Positions 6,239-14,154 of a stretch of 23,555 nucleotides of DNA are shown in pieces. Both the position numbers and the translations under genes were made by a program. The notes under the pieces are model-generated. The model searched no databases. It worked only from the letters and a program-made list of their open reading frames with translations, and was not told the DNA's origin. The first letter of the stretch is position 1, and every line of letters starts with the position of its first letter. Origin of the DNA: an uncultured Actinomycetes bacterium (GTDB lineage: Bacteria > Actinomycetota > Thermoleophilia > Gaiellales > Gaiellaceae); contig CAIYXH010000227.1 in assembly GCA_903930195.1 (NCBI GenBank), positions 1 through 23,555 on the forward strand, read 5' to 3'.

Positions 6239-9200
6239 GTGATCATCGATTTCGCCGAGATCCTCGACGACCTGGAGGTCAAGCGCGCGTCGCTCCTGCC
6301 CTCCGCCGAGCTGCCCGCGCTTCCCGTCGAAGGGATCCTCGCCGGCCTGGACCAGCCCTACGACCTCCGTGAAGCCTGCGTCTGGATCGCCGAGGCGCTC
6401 GGCACCGTCGCCGCCGCCCGCGCCGAGGAGCTCGATGCCGGGATCGCGGAGACGTTCGTCCGTGAGACCGCGCTCGCCGTCGTCGCCCGGCTGCGCCTCG
6501 TCGGCGAGGCCGCACAGGTGACCGTCCCCGACATGTCCGTGCTCGTCGAGGCCGCGCTGATCGAGCGTGGCGCGGTCGACGTGGCGAAGGCCCTCGTGAT
6601 GCGCCGCTCGCACCGCGTCCCGGACGTGCTGACCACCGGTGGCGAGCCGCAGCTGCAGCGCCGCTCCGGCCATGTCGTCGCCTGGAACACGCGCAAGATC
6701 GAGGTCGCGATCCGCAAGTCGTTCCTCTCGCTCTCGCTCGACCCCGAGCCTGCCGCCCGGATCGCCGAGCGCGTCAGCCTGCGCGCCCGGGCGCTCGGGA
6801 TCGACCCCGTGCCGATCGAGACCGTGCAGGACATCGTCCAGGAGGAGCTCGTCCTCTGCGGGCAGATGCGCGTCGCCGAGCGCTACATCCTCTATCGCGC
6901 CGAGCGCGCGATGCTCCGCGCCGAGGGACGGATCGCCGCGCCGGCGCCGGTCGCCGGGATCAACGACGAGCTCCGCGCGCGAATCCGCTTCGCCGCGGTC
7001 GGCCTCGACCTGCCGCTCGACGAGGACGAGCTCGTCTCCGAGCTCCAGCGGTCGCTGAGCGACGACATCAGCCACGCCGACGTCGAGCGCCTGACGGTGC
7101 TGAACGCCAAGTCGCTGATGGAGCGCGACTCCGACTTCTCGTTCTTCGCCGGGCGGATCCTGCTCACGTTCGTCTACGAGGAGACGCTCGACTGGAGCGT
7201 CCTCCGCGACGGGCCCGAGGGCCTCGCCGAGGCGCATCGCCAGGCGTTCCGTCCGGCGCTCGAGCGCGGCGTCGCCGCGAAGCGCGTCGATCCGGTGCTC
7301 CTCGACTACGACCTCGACCGGCTCGCGGAGGCGCTCGACCCGTCCTCCGACCTCGCCTTCGACTACCTCGGGCTGCAGACGCTCTACGACCGCTACCTGC
7401 TCGTCGACAAGACGGGCGCGGAGCCCGTGCGCCTCGAGGCGCCGCAGCTCTTCTGGATGCGCGTCGCGATGGGCGTCTCGCTCGGCGAGACCACCGAGCG
7501 CGAGGAGCGGACACTCGAGCTCTACCGCGTCTACTCCGAGCGGCGGTTCTGCTCGGCGACGCCGACGCTCTTCAACGCCGGCACCCCCCACTCGCAGCTC
7601 TCGAGCTGTTACCTCTACGTCATCGACGACTCGCTCGAGTCGATCATGAACCGCGGCATCGCCGAGAACGCGATGTGCTCCAAGTGGGCCGGCGGGCTCG
7701 GCGGCTCCTGGACGCAGGTGCGCGGCACCGGCTCCCACATCGAGGGCACGAACGGCGAGAGCCAGGGCGTGATCCCGTTCCTCAAGCTGCACAACAACCA
7801 GCTCGTCGCGGTCAACCAGGGCGGCAAGCGCGCGGGCGCAGGCTGCGCCTACCTCGAGGTCTGGCACAACGACATCCGCGAGTTCCTCGACCTGCGCCGC
7901 AACACGGGCGACGAGCGCCGCCGCACCCACGACATGAACACGGCGTGCTGGATCCCCGACCTGTTCATGAAGCGCATGGAGGCCCGCGAGCACTGGACGC
8001 TCTTCCGGAGCTCCGACGTCCCGGATCTGCACGAGACCTACGGCGCCGCATTCGAGAGCCGCTACGTCGCCTACGAGGCAGCCGCCGCGCGCGGCGAGAT
8101 GCACGGCGAGCGGATCGAGGCGCTCGACCTCTGGAAGCTGATGCTGCGCTCGCTCTTCGAGACGGGCCATCCGTGGATCACGTTCAAGGATCCCTGCAAC
8201 GTCCGCAGCCCCCAGGATCACGTCGGCGTCGTCCACTCCTCGAACCTCTGCACCGAGATCACGCTCAACACGAGCGCCGAGGAGACGGCCGTCTGCAACC
8301 TCGGCTCGATCGTCGCCGATGAGCACCTCACCGCCGACGGCGAGATCGACCACGCGAAGCTCCGCGAGACGGTGCGCATCGCCGTTCGCGCGCTGGACAA
8401 CGTGATCGACGTCAACTTCTACCCCACCGAGGCCGCGCGCACCGCGAACATGCGGCACCGGCCCGTGGGCCTCGGCGTGATGGGTCTGCAGTACGCGCTC
8501 TACCGCAAGGGCCTTGCCTTCGGCGACCCGGACGCGCTCGCCTTCGGCGACCAACTGCTGGAGGCGATCGCGTTCTATGCCTACGAGGCCTCGAGCGACC
8601 TCGCCGCGGAGCGCGGGACGTACCAGAGCTACGCCGGCTCGAAGTGGGACCGCGGGCTGCTCCCGCCCGACACCGTCGACCTGCTCGAGAGCGAGCGCGG
8701 CGCGCCGGTGGAGGTCCCGCGGGGCGGGACACTCGACTGGGGTCCGCTGCGGACGAAGATTGCCGCGCAGGGGATGCGCAACTCGAACGTGATCGCAATC
8801 GCGCCGACCGCGACGATCTCGAACATCATGGGCAGCTCGCCCTGCATCGAGCCGCTGTACAAGAACCTGTTCGTCAAGGCGAACCTCTCCGGCGAGTTCG
8901 TCGTCCTCAACCCGCACCTCGTTCGCGACCTGAAGGCGCTGAAGCTCTGGAACCGCGACCTCGCCGACCGTCTCAAGTACTTCGACGGCGATCTCAGCGA
9001 ACTCCCCGAGGTGCCGGACGCGATCAAGGAGCGCTATCGCACCGCGTTCCAGCTCGACGCGAACACGCTGATCGACGCGGCGGCACGCCGCCAGAAGTGG
9101 ATCGACCAGGCGCAGTCGCTCAACCTGTTCCTGCCGGAGCCGGACATGAAGGCGCTGAGCCACATGTACCGCCACGCCTGGAAGACGGGCCTGAAGACGA

Positions 9201-9406
9201 CGTACTACCTCCGCACCCTCGGCGCCTCGACCATCGAGAAGGCAACCGTCCAGGCGACGGCAGAGACCGTGCCCGTGCCGGTGGAGACCCAGCTCGCCCC
9301 GGCGCTCGCTCCCGTGAGCCTGGCCCCGGCGCTGATCGCTCCCTCCGCTGCGGCCTGCGCGATCGATGCCGCTGCGAGGGGCGAGGAGTGCGAAGCCTGC
9401 CAGTGA
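6239..9406 (+). CDS. nrdA: Ribonucleotide reductase alpha (catalytic) subunit
   Basis: 1055 residues; GTG 6239 is preceded by AAAGGA just after the nrdB stop. It reduces ribonucleoside diphosphates. Catalytic residues seen: C457 (LSSCYLY), N669-C671-E673 (NLCTE, where C671 is the thiyl radical site), C686 (VCNLGS), the radical-relay pair Y989-Y990 (TYYLRT), and the C-terminal swinging pair C1051/C1054 (CEAC). An ATP-cone allosteric domain covers about 145-220 (VVAWNTRKIEVAIRKS to YILYR). Residues about 40-125 look like the second half of another cone (VPDMSVLVEAALIERGAVDV) without its nucleotide-binding N-terminal motif, so probably a degenerate cone. An Ala/Pro-rich linker (about 1005-1045) carries the cysteine tail. 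The length is close to the roughly 1047-aa chlamydial NrdA, which also has several cones. Co-transcribed with nrdB. Confidence 0.96.
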   Translation: MIIDFAEILDDLEVKRASLLPSAELPALPVEGILAGLDQPYDLREACVWIAEALGTVAAARAEELDAGIAETFVRETALAVVARLRLVGEAAQVTVPDMSVLVEAALIERGAVDVAKALVMRRSHRVPDVLTTGGEPQLQRRSGHVVAWNTRKIEVAIRKSFLSLSLDPEPAARIAERVSLRARALGIDPVPIETVQDIVQEELVLCGQMRVAERYILYRAERAMLRAEGRIAAPAPVAGINDELRARIRFAAVGLDLPLDEDELVSELQRSLSDDISHADVERLTVLNAKSLMERDSDFSFFAGRILLTFVYEETLDWSVLRDGPEGLAEAHRQAFRPALERGVAAKRVDPVLLDYDLDRLAEALDPSSDLAFDYLGLQTLYDRYLLVDKTGAEPVRLEAPQLFWMRVAMGVSLGETTEREERTLELYRVYSERRFCSATPTLFNAGTPHSQLSSCYLYVIDDSLESIMNRGIAENAMCSKWAGGLGGSWTQVRGTGSHIEGTNGESQGVIPFLKLHNNQLVAVNQGGKRAGAGCAYLEVWHNDIREFLDLRRNTGDERRRTHDMNTACWIPDLFMKRMEAREHWTLFRSSDVPDLHETYGAAFESRYVAYEAAAARGEMHGERIEALDLWKLMLRSLFETGHPWITFKDPCNVRSPQDHVGVVHSSNLCTEITLNTSAEETAVCNLGSIVADEHLTADGEIDHAKLRETVRIAVRALDNVIDVNFYPTEAARTANMRHRPVGLGVMGLQYALYRKGLAFGDPDALAFGDQLLEAIAFYAYEASSDLAAERGTYQSYAGSKWDRGLLPPDTVDLLESERGAPVEVPRGGTLDWGPLRTKIAAQGMRNSNVIAIAPTATISNIMGSSPCIEPLYKNLFVKANLSGEFVVLNPHLVRDLKALKLWNRDLADRLKYFDGDLSELPEVPDAIKERYRTAFQLDANTLIDAAARRQKWIDQAQSLNLFLPEPDMKALSHMYRHAWKTGLKTTYYLRTLGASTIEKATVQATAETVPVPVETQLAPALAPVSLAPALIAPSAAACAIDAAARGEECEACQ

Positions 9407-9436
9407 GTCCTGCGTCTGCCGTAAGGTGAGCGACAG

Positions 9437-11836
9437 GTGGTCGAAGCCAGAGACATGCCGCCCGCGCGCCGCGGGGATCCGAACCGTCAACTGACGGCCG
9501 TCGACCCTGCGGCGCGCTACGGCCCTCCCGTCTCGCTCGACACGCTCAGCTCGGTCGAGCGGCGGGTGCTCTGGCTCGCGACGAGCATCATCCATCACGC
9601 CAACAAGGTGCGGCCCGCCCGCTCCGGGCTGAAGGTCGGTGGGCACCAGTCGTCGTCGGCGTCGGCGGTGAGCATTCTCACGGCGCTCTCATTCGGGCAC
9701 CTCGAAGGAGCCGACCGCCTCTCGGTGAAGCCGCACGCGGGGCCGGTGATCCACGCGATCAACTTCCTGCTCGGCAAGATCGACGCCGACCGGCTCACGG
9801 GGCTGCGCGCCTTCGGCGGCCTGCAGAGCTACCCGAGCCGCACGAAGGATCCCGGCGACATCGACTTCTCGACCGGCTCGATGGGCCTCGGCGCCACCGC
9901 GCCGGCCTGGCGCGGGATCGCGAGCCGCTACGTCTCCGACCGCTTCGCAATCCCGCGCGACGGCCGCCAGGTCGCCGTGATCGGCGACGGCGAGCTCGAC
10001 GAAGGCGCCTGCTGGGAGGCTGTGCTCGACCCAACGGTGTCGAGCCTCGGCGAGCTGCTCTGGGTCGTCGACGTCAATCGCCAGTCGCTCGACCGCGTCG
10101 TCACCTCGGGCGGTGCGGGCCGGATCGGCGCGATGTTCGACGCGGCCGGCTGGAACTGCATCACGCTCAAGTACGGCAGCCGCCTGCGCGCGATCTTCGA
10201 GCTTCCCGGTGGCGAGGCGCTCGAGCGCCGGATCGACGAGGTGTCGAACGTCGAGTACCAGGAGCTCCTGCGCGTGCCCGCCGCCGAGCTGCGCGAGCGG
10301 CTTCCCGGCTCAGGCTCCGACAGCCGCACGCTGGCCACGCTCGCGGCCGAGCTCGACGATGCGACTCTGACGGCGTCGTTCCGCGACCTCGGCGGCCACG
10401 ACCTGGGCCTGCTCCTCGACGCGTATCGCGCCGCCGACGCGGTCACCGACCGCCCCTCGGTGATCCTCGCCTACACGCTCAAGGGCCGGATGCTCCCGAC
10501 CGAGGGCCACCGCGAGAACCACTCGGCGCTCCTGACGACCGAGGAGTGGCGCGAGCTCGCAGCCATCCTCGACACCGACCCCGACGACCCGTGGGCCGCC
10601 TTCGCGCCGGAGAGCGACGAGGGCCGCCTCTGCGCCACGGCGCGGCAGCGCCTCGAGCGCACGACGCCGGTGCTGCAGCCGGTCGCCGAGATCCCCACGG
10701 CGCTCGGTCGCACCGACTCCGGCCTCGCCTCCACCCAGCAGGTCTTCGGGCGCCTCCTCACCGACCTCCGCCGCGCGGCGCCTGCCGTTGCTGAGCGGAT
10801 CGTCACGGTCAGCCCGGACGTCGCGACCTCGACCCATCTCGGCTCCTGGATCAACGCGACGGGCATCTGGACGACGGATCCCGAGCCCGAGACGGGCCAG
10901 GACACGAGCGGCGCCGTCAAGTGGCGCACGCACTCGACGGGCCAGCACATCGAGCTCGGCATCGCCGAGACGAACCTCGTCGGCCTGCTCGGCGAGCTCG
11001 GGCTCACCTGGGACCGCGACGGCGAGCCGCTCCTGCCGATCGGCACGCTCTACGACCCGTTCCTCGCGCGGGTGCTCGAGCCGTGGGCGTTCGGGCTCTA
11101 CGCGGGCGGCCAGTCGATCGTCGTCGGCACGCCCTCCGGGATCACGCTCGCGCCCGAAGGCGGTGCGCACCAGTCGATCGTGACGCCGTCCACGGGAATC
11201 GAGCAGCCGGGCTGCATCGCCTGGGAGCCGGCCTTCGCGCAGGATCTCGAGTGGACGTTCCTGCACGCGCTCTCGCTGCTCGGGCGTCCCGACGGCACGT
11301 CGGCCTACTTCCGCCTCAGCACGAACCCGCTCGACCAGACGCTTGCGGCGCTGCCAGCGGACGCCGACGCGTTGGAGGAGCGCCGCCGCGACGTGCTCGC
11401 AGGCGGCTACCGGCTCCGCACCGCCGCAGGCGCCCCGAGCGTGACACTCGTCGCCGTCGGCGCCATCACCCCGAACGTCCTTGCTGCGGCCGACGAGCTG
11501 ACTGCGGCCGGCGTCGCGCTCGACGTCGTCTGCCTCACCTCACCCGACCTGCTCTTTCGCGCGCTGCAGGCCCGCCGCGGGCTCGACGAGCACGATCCGG
11601 ACGATTCGATCCTCGACCGGCTGTTCCCCACCGACCGCCGCGCGCCGATCCTCACCGTGCACGACAGCCATCCACATGCGCTCGCGTTCCTCAGCGGGAT
11701 CCACGGCGTCCCGATCGGCTGCCTGGGCGTACAACGGTTCGGGCAGTCGGGCGACGTCGACGATCTCTACGCGTACGCCGGGCTCGACGTCGACACGATC
11801 GTCGGCGCCGCGCTCGACCTGCTCCCGCGCCGCTAG
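9437..11836 (+). CDS. AceE-like thiamine-diphosphate enzyme (homodimeric 2-oxoacid dehydrogenase E1 / transketolase superfamily)
   Basis: 799 residues, shorter than E. coli AceE (about 887). Domain order matches AceE: ThDP-binding N-terminal domain, central pyrimidine-binding domain, C-terminal transketolase-like domain. Conserved points: H70 in GGHQSSSASA, H100 in KPHAGPVIHA, the ThDP/Mg motif GDG (183-185) to N214, the catalytic-type glutamate E511 in ELGIAE, and H578 in EGGAHQS. It should decarboxylate a 2-oxoacid such as pyruvate, 2-oxobutyrate or a branched-chain acid, and may pass the acyl group to an E2 lipoyl protein; no E2 or E3 is in the window. GTG 9437 follows AAGGTGAG with suitable spacing; ATG 9455 is a possible later start. 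It lies 30 bp after nrdA with no terminator between, so it may share the riboswitch-controlled transcript. The true substrate is unknown, and a transketolase-like reaction is an alternative. Confidence 0.8.
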   Translation: MVEARDMPPARRGDPNRQLTAVDPAARYGPPVSLDTLSSVERRVLWLATSIIHHANKVRPARSGLKVGGHQSSSASAVSILTALSFGHLEGADRLSVKPHAGPVIHAINFLLGKIDADRLTGLRAFGGLQSYPSRTKDPGDIDFSTGSMGLGATAPAWRGIASRYVSDRFAIPRDGRQVAVIGDGELDEGACWEAVLDPTVSSLGELLWVVDVNRQSLDRVVTSGGAGRIGAMFDAAGWNCITLKYGSRLRAIFELPGGEALERRIDEVSNVEYQELLRVPAAELRERLPGSGSDSRTLATLAAELDDATLTASFRDLGGHDLGLLLDAYRAADAVTDRPSVILAYTLKGRMLPTEGHRENHSALLTTEEWRELAAILDTDPDDPWAAFAPESDEGRLCATARQRLERTTPVLQPVAEIPTALGRTDSGLASTQQVFGRLLTDLRRAAPAVAERIVTVSPDVATSTHLGSWINATGIWTTDPEPETGQDTSGAVKWRTHSTGQHIELGIAETNLVGLLGELGLTWDRDGEPLLPIGTLYDPFLARVLEPWAFGLYAGGQSIVVGTPSGITLAPEGGAHQSIVTPSTGIEQPGCIAWEPAFAQDLEWTFLHALSLLGRPDGTSAYFRLSTNPLDQTLAALPADADALEERRRDVLAGGYRLRTAAGAPSVTLVAVGAITPNVLAAADELTAAGVALDVVCLTSPDLLFRALQARRGLDEHDPDDSILDRLFPTDRRAPILTVHDSHPHALAFLSGIHGVPIGCLGVQRFGQSGDVDDLYAYAGLDVDTIVGAALDLLPRR

Positions 11837-11842
11837 GGCCTG

Positions 11843-11883
11843 CGCAGGGACCGTCCCCCCGACTCCTCGGGACAGTCCCTGCG
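11843..11883 (+). terminator. Hairpin formed by two inverted repeat copies, possible terminator of the nrdBA-AceE transcript
   Basis: CGCAGGGACCGTCCC (11843-11857) pairs with GGGACAGTCCCTGCG (11869-11883): a 15-bp stem with one mismatch and an 11-nt loop, starting 7 bp after the AceE-like stop. There is no U-tract, so it may end transcription weakly, protect the 3' end, or be only a repeat element. Confidence 0.4.
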
Positions 11884-11986
11884 GCCCGGGCCCGACGCCG
11901 CCCCTAGCGCTTGGCCCCGCGGGGCCTGACCCTTGTTCGCCGGTCGCCATTCCGCGCAGGGACTGTCCCCATAGGGGCCTGTCCCG
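11843..11986. repeat. Cluster of CGCAGGGACnGTCCC elements
   Basis: Copies at 11843-11857 (+), 11869-11883 (inverted) and 11955-11969 (+), followed at 11974-11986 by GGGGCCTGTCCCG, which recurs exactly at 4788-4800. Each core, GGGACnGTCCC, is itself nearly palindromic. No transposase lies nearby. Similar short palindromic intergenic repeats are common in high-GC genomes, often of unknown function. Confidence 0.6.
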
Positions 11987-12014
11987 GCGTTCGGCCCTCC
12001 ACGCCGATCCGGCC

Positions 12015-12200
12015 CTAGTTCGCCGGAGGCTGGTCGATCCGGATCAAGTTCCCGGACGGGTCACGCACGGCAAAGTCGCGCGTCCCCCAGAACTGATCGG
12101 TCGGCTCCTGGACGATCTCGGCGCCGGCGTCGCGCACCTTGGCGAAGTCGGCGTCGACGTCGTCGCTACGGAAGTGGACGCCGTTGAGCGCGCCCTTCGG
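12015..12200 (-). pseudogene. C-terminal fragment of a VOC (glyoxalase/bleomycin-resistance) family protein
   Basis: The frame ending at TAG 12015-12017 encodes about 60 residues typical of the second half of a VOC protein: GVHFRSDDVDADFAKVRDAG, then WGTRDFAVRDPSGNLIRI, whose Asp-Pro-x-Gly-Asn signature is usual for the family. Upstream of about 12200 the same frame reads into cheA out of phase and is nonsense, so the N-terminal half is missing and no start codon or ribosome binding site is present. A complete VOC protein has about 115-130 residues. The fragment is therefore a remnant, created either by a deletion that also removed the cheA stop codon or by a misassembly. It is likely non-functional. 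Confidence 0.75.
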
Positions 12201-13747
12201 AGGAGCGTGTTCGGGTCGATCAGCAGCGCGACTCGGCCGTCGCGGAGGATCGCGCCCCCGAGGTACCCCGACACGCGCGCGAGCAGCGGGCCCAGCGGCT
12301 TGACGACAATCTCGTCCTCGCCGAGCAGGCGATCGCACTGCACGGCCACCCGGCGACCGCCGGCGACGACCACGATCGCGGGCGCCAGCGTTGCGACCGC
12401 AGGGGCGTGGGCGCCGATCTGGTCGGCGAGATCGACGATCGAGAGCGTTCGCCCCCGCAGCTCGAGCGCCGGCTTGCCCTCGAGCGAGAGGCTCTGCCCC
12501 GTCCCGACGACCTCCTCGACGCTCGCGAGAGGAATCCCGTAGACGCGGCCGCCGCGGTGCACCATCAGCACCTCGAGCAGCGCGAGGGCGAGCGGCAGGT
12601 GGAGCACGACCTCGGTGCCCTGTCCCGGGACGCTCTCCAACTCCATCGTGCCGCCGAACGTCTCGACGTGGCGTTTCACCGCGTCGAGCCCGACCCCGCG
12701 CCCCGAGAGCTCGGTCACCTCGTCGGCGGTCGAGAAGCCGGCGCGGGCAAGCACGTCGACGAGCGACCCGAGCGTCCGCGCCTGCTCGAGCAGCTCGCGC
12801 GAGACGCCGCGGCCGTCGTCGGCGACGACGATCTCGACCGTGCCGCCGCGCTGAACCGCGCGCAGCTCGATCGTCCCCGAGCGGGGCTTACCCGCACGTT
12901 CGCGCTCGTCGGCCGGCTCGATGCCATGCGCGATCGCGTTGCGGATGATGTGGACGAGCGGGTCATGGAGGCCTTCGAGGATCACGCGGTCGAGCTCGGT
13001 ATCCGAGCCCTTGATGTGAAGGTCGACCTGCTTGCCCTCGGCGAGGGCGATGTCGCGCACAGCCCGGGGGAGCGCGCCCGTGATCGTGCCGAGCGGCAGC
13101 GTCCGCATCGCGATTGCCGTGTCCTTCAGGTCTTCGAGCAACCGCTCGCCGTGGTCGAGCTCGTCCGAGACCTCGATCTCGAAGCTCGCACGCTCGTCGC
13201 CGAGGACGTGCTCGAGCCGGCGCTGATGGAGCACGGACTCGCCGACGAGATCGAGCAGGCGGTCGATCTTCTCGGCCGGGACGCGGATCGCCCGCCGCTC
13301 GGCCGCAGGCTCCGGGGCGGCGCCCACGCGAGCTTCCGGGCCGGGCTCGGGCGCGGGTGCCGGCTGCGGCACCCCGCCGGTGACGCCGTGGCGCCGCGCC
13401 GCAAGCTCGTCGAGCAGATCCGGTGCGCCTTCGGCCTCGCCGGTCAACTGGCGGCGCATGACGTCGACGGCGCGGAGGAGAACGTCGGTCAGGTCGGGCG
13501 GGAACGTGCCGGACTCGCGCACCTCGTCGAGGATGTCCTCGACCGCGTGGGCGACCGTGCGCACGTCGTCGAGGCCGAGCATCCCGGCGCCGCCCTTGAT
13601 CGTGTGCGCGGCCCGGAAGAGCTCGTCGATCGCGTCCGCCCCACCCTGGCCCGTCTCGAGCTGGAGGAGCGAGGCGACCATCGTGTCGAGGCGTTCGTTC
13701 GCCTCGTCGCGGAAGATGTCGAGGAACTCGGAGACGTCGTCGCTCAT
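12044..13747 (-). CDS. cheA: Chemotaxis histidine kinase CheA (C-terminus runs into VOC fragment)
   Basis: Kinase that phosphorylates itself on a histidine and passes phosphate to response regulators. Domains: P1 (HPt) with H48 in AAHTIKGGAG; a Pro/Ala-rich linker 125-150 with no P2 CheY-binding domain; P3 dimerisation about 152-220; P4 ATPase with N-box HIIRNAIAHG (266-275), G1 DDGRG (310-314), G2 SGRGVGLD (348-355) and GQGTEV (375-380); P5 CheW-like about 387-518. ATG 13747 overlaps the cheW stop by 4 bp, with GAGGAG upstream inside cheW. Residues 1-518, ending LIDPNTLLRR, are a normal CheA. The last 49 residues are a Ser/Thr/Arg-rich frame produced by reading the VOC remnant out of phase, so the native stop has been lost. 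The kinase is probably still functional. Missing P2 suggests slower or less specific phosphotransfer. Confidence 0.93.
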   Translation of the reverse strand: MSDDVSEFLDIFRDEANERLDTMVASLLQLETGQGGADAIDELFRAAHTIKGGAGMLGLDDVRTVAHAVEDILDEVRESGTFPPDLTDVLLRAVDVMRRQLTGEAEGAPDLLDELAARRHGVTGGVPQPAPAPEPGPEARVGAAPEPAAERRAIRVPAEKIDRLLDLVGESVLHQRRLEHVLGDERASFEIEVSDELDHGERLLEDLKDTAIAMRTLPLGTITGALPRAVRDIALAEGKQVDLHIKGSDTELDRVILEGLHDPLVHIIRNAIAHGIEPADERERAGKPRSGTIELRAVQRGGTVEIVVADDGRGVSRELLEQARTLGSLVDVLARAGFSTADEVTELSGRGVGLDAVKRHVETFGGTMELESVPGQGTEVVLHLPLALALLEVLMVHRGGRVYGIPLASVEEVVGTGQSLSLEGKPALELRGRTLSIVDLADQIGAHAPAVATLAPAIVVVAGGRRVAVQCDRLLGEDEIVVKPLGPLLARVSGYLGGAILRDGRVALLIDPNTLLRRARSTASTSVATTSTPTSPRCATPAPRSSRSRPISSGGRATLPCVTRPGT

Positions 13748-14154
13748 GCCGCGCGCTCCTCGAGCGCTGCGAAGACCCGTTCGACGTCGATCAGGCCGAC
13801 GAGCTGCCCGTCGTCGAGTGCCGACCCGCGCAGGAAGGCGGACTCCGATTCGTCGGACGCCGCCGCCAGCGTCCCCACGTCAGTGACCTCGTCGATCGCG
13901 AGCCCCGCTCTGCGTCCGGCAAGCTCGGCGACCACAACCCTGGCCGGATCCTCGTCGCCGGCGATCCCGAAGAGGGATGCGAGCCGGAAGACCGGCAGCA
14001 CCTGTCCGCGGAGGTTGCTGACGCCCAGGACGACCGCGGACGAGCCGGGGACCGGCGTCACGGCGCCGAGCTCGGCGATCTCGAGCACGTGCTCGACCGG
14101 CAGCGCGTAGTGCTCCGCGCCGACCCGCATCCGCACGTGCACGCCGTCGCTCAC
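13744..14154 (-). CDS. cheW: Chemotaxis adaptor CheW
   Basis: 136 residues, the usual CheW length. It couples the receptor to CheA in the membrane-proximal array. Family features are the VRMRVGAEHYALPVEHVLEI start, the conserved SNLRGQVLPVF segment (about 46-56), and GRRAGLAIDEVTDV (about 80-93). GTG 14154 overlaps the mcp stop as GTGA, with GGAG 7 nt upstream, and the stop overlaps the cheA ATG as ATGA. Order mcp-cheW-cheA with both overlaps means tight translational coupling and probably fixed stoichiometry. It could also be read as a stand-alone CheW-domain scaffold, but the neighbours make the chemotaxis role secure. Confidence 0.93.
   Translation of the reverse strand: MSDGVHVRMRVGAEHYALPVEHVLEIAELGAVTPVPGSSAVVLGVSNLRGQVLPVFRLASLFGIAGDEDPARVVVAELAGRRAGLAIDEVTDVGTLAAASDESESAFLRGSALDDGQLVGLIDVERVFAALEERAA

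Larger units (their letters stand above)
11837..12014. other. Non-coding region with intergenic repeats and a hairpin
   Basis: 178 bp between the AceE-like stop and the VOC fragment. No reading frame looks coding. It holds three copies of CGCAGGGACnGTCCC (two direct, one inverted) and a GGGGCCTGTCCCG element. It is GC-rich throughout and has no T-run after the hairpin. Confidence 0.7.

Noticed and set aside
4712..9646. Very long minus-strand frame (1644 codons) antisense to nrdBA
   Set aside because: Shadow of the GC-biased codon pattern of nrdB and nrdA, whose catalytic residues are all intact on the plus strand.
11837..12014. CRISPR array or insertion sequence in the repeat region
   Set aside because: Repeats are short, irregularly spaced and partly inverted, with no spacers of constant length, no transposase and no target duplications.
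12407..14110. Plus-strand frame of 567 codons antisense to cheA and cheW
   Set aside because: The minus strand encodes clear CheA and CheW domains; the plus frame has no recognisable motif.
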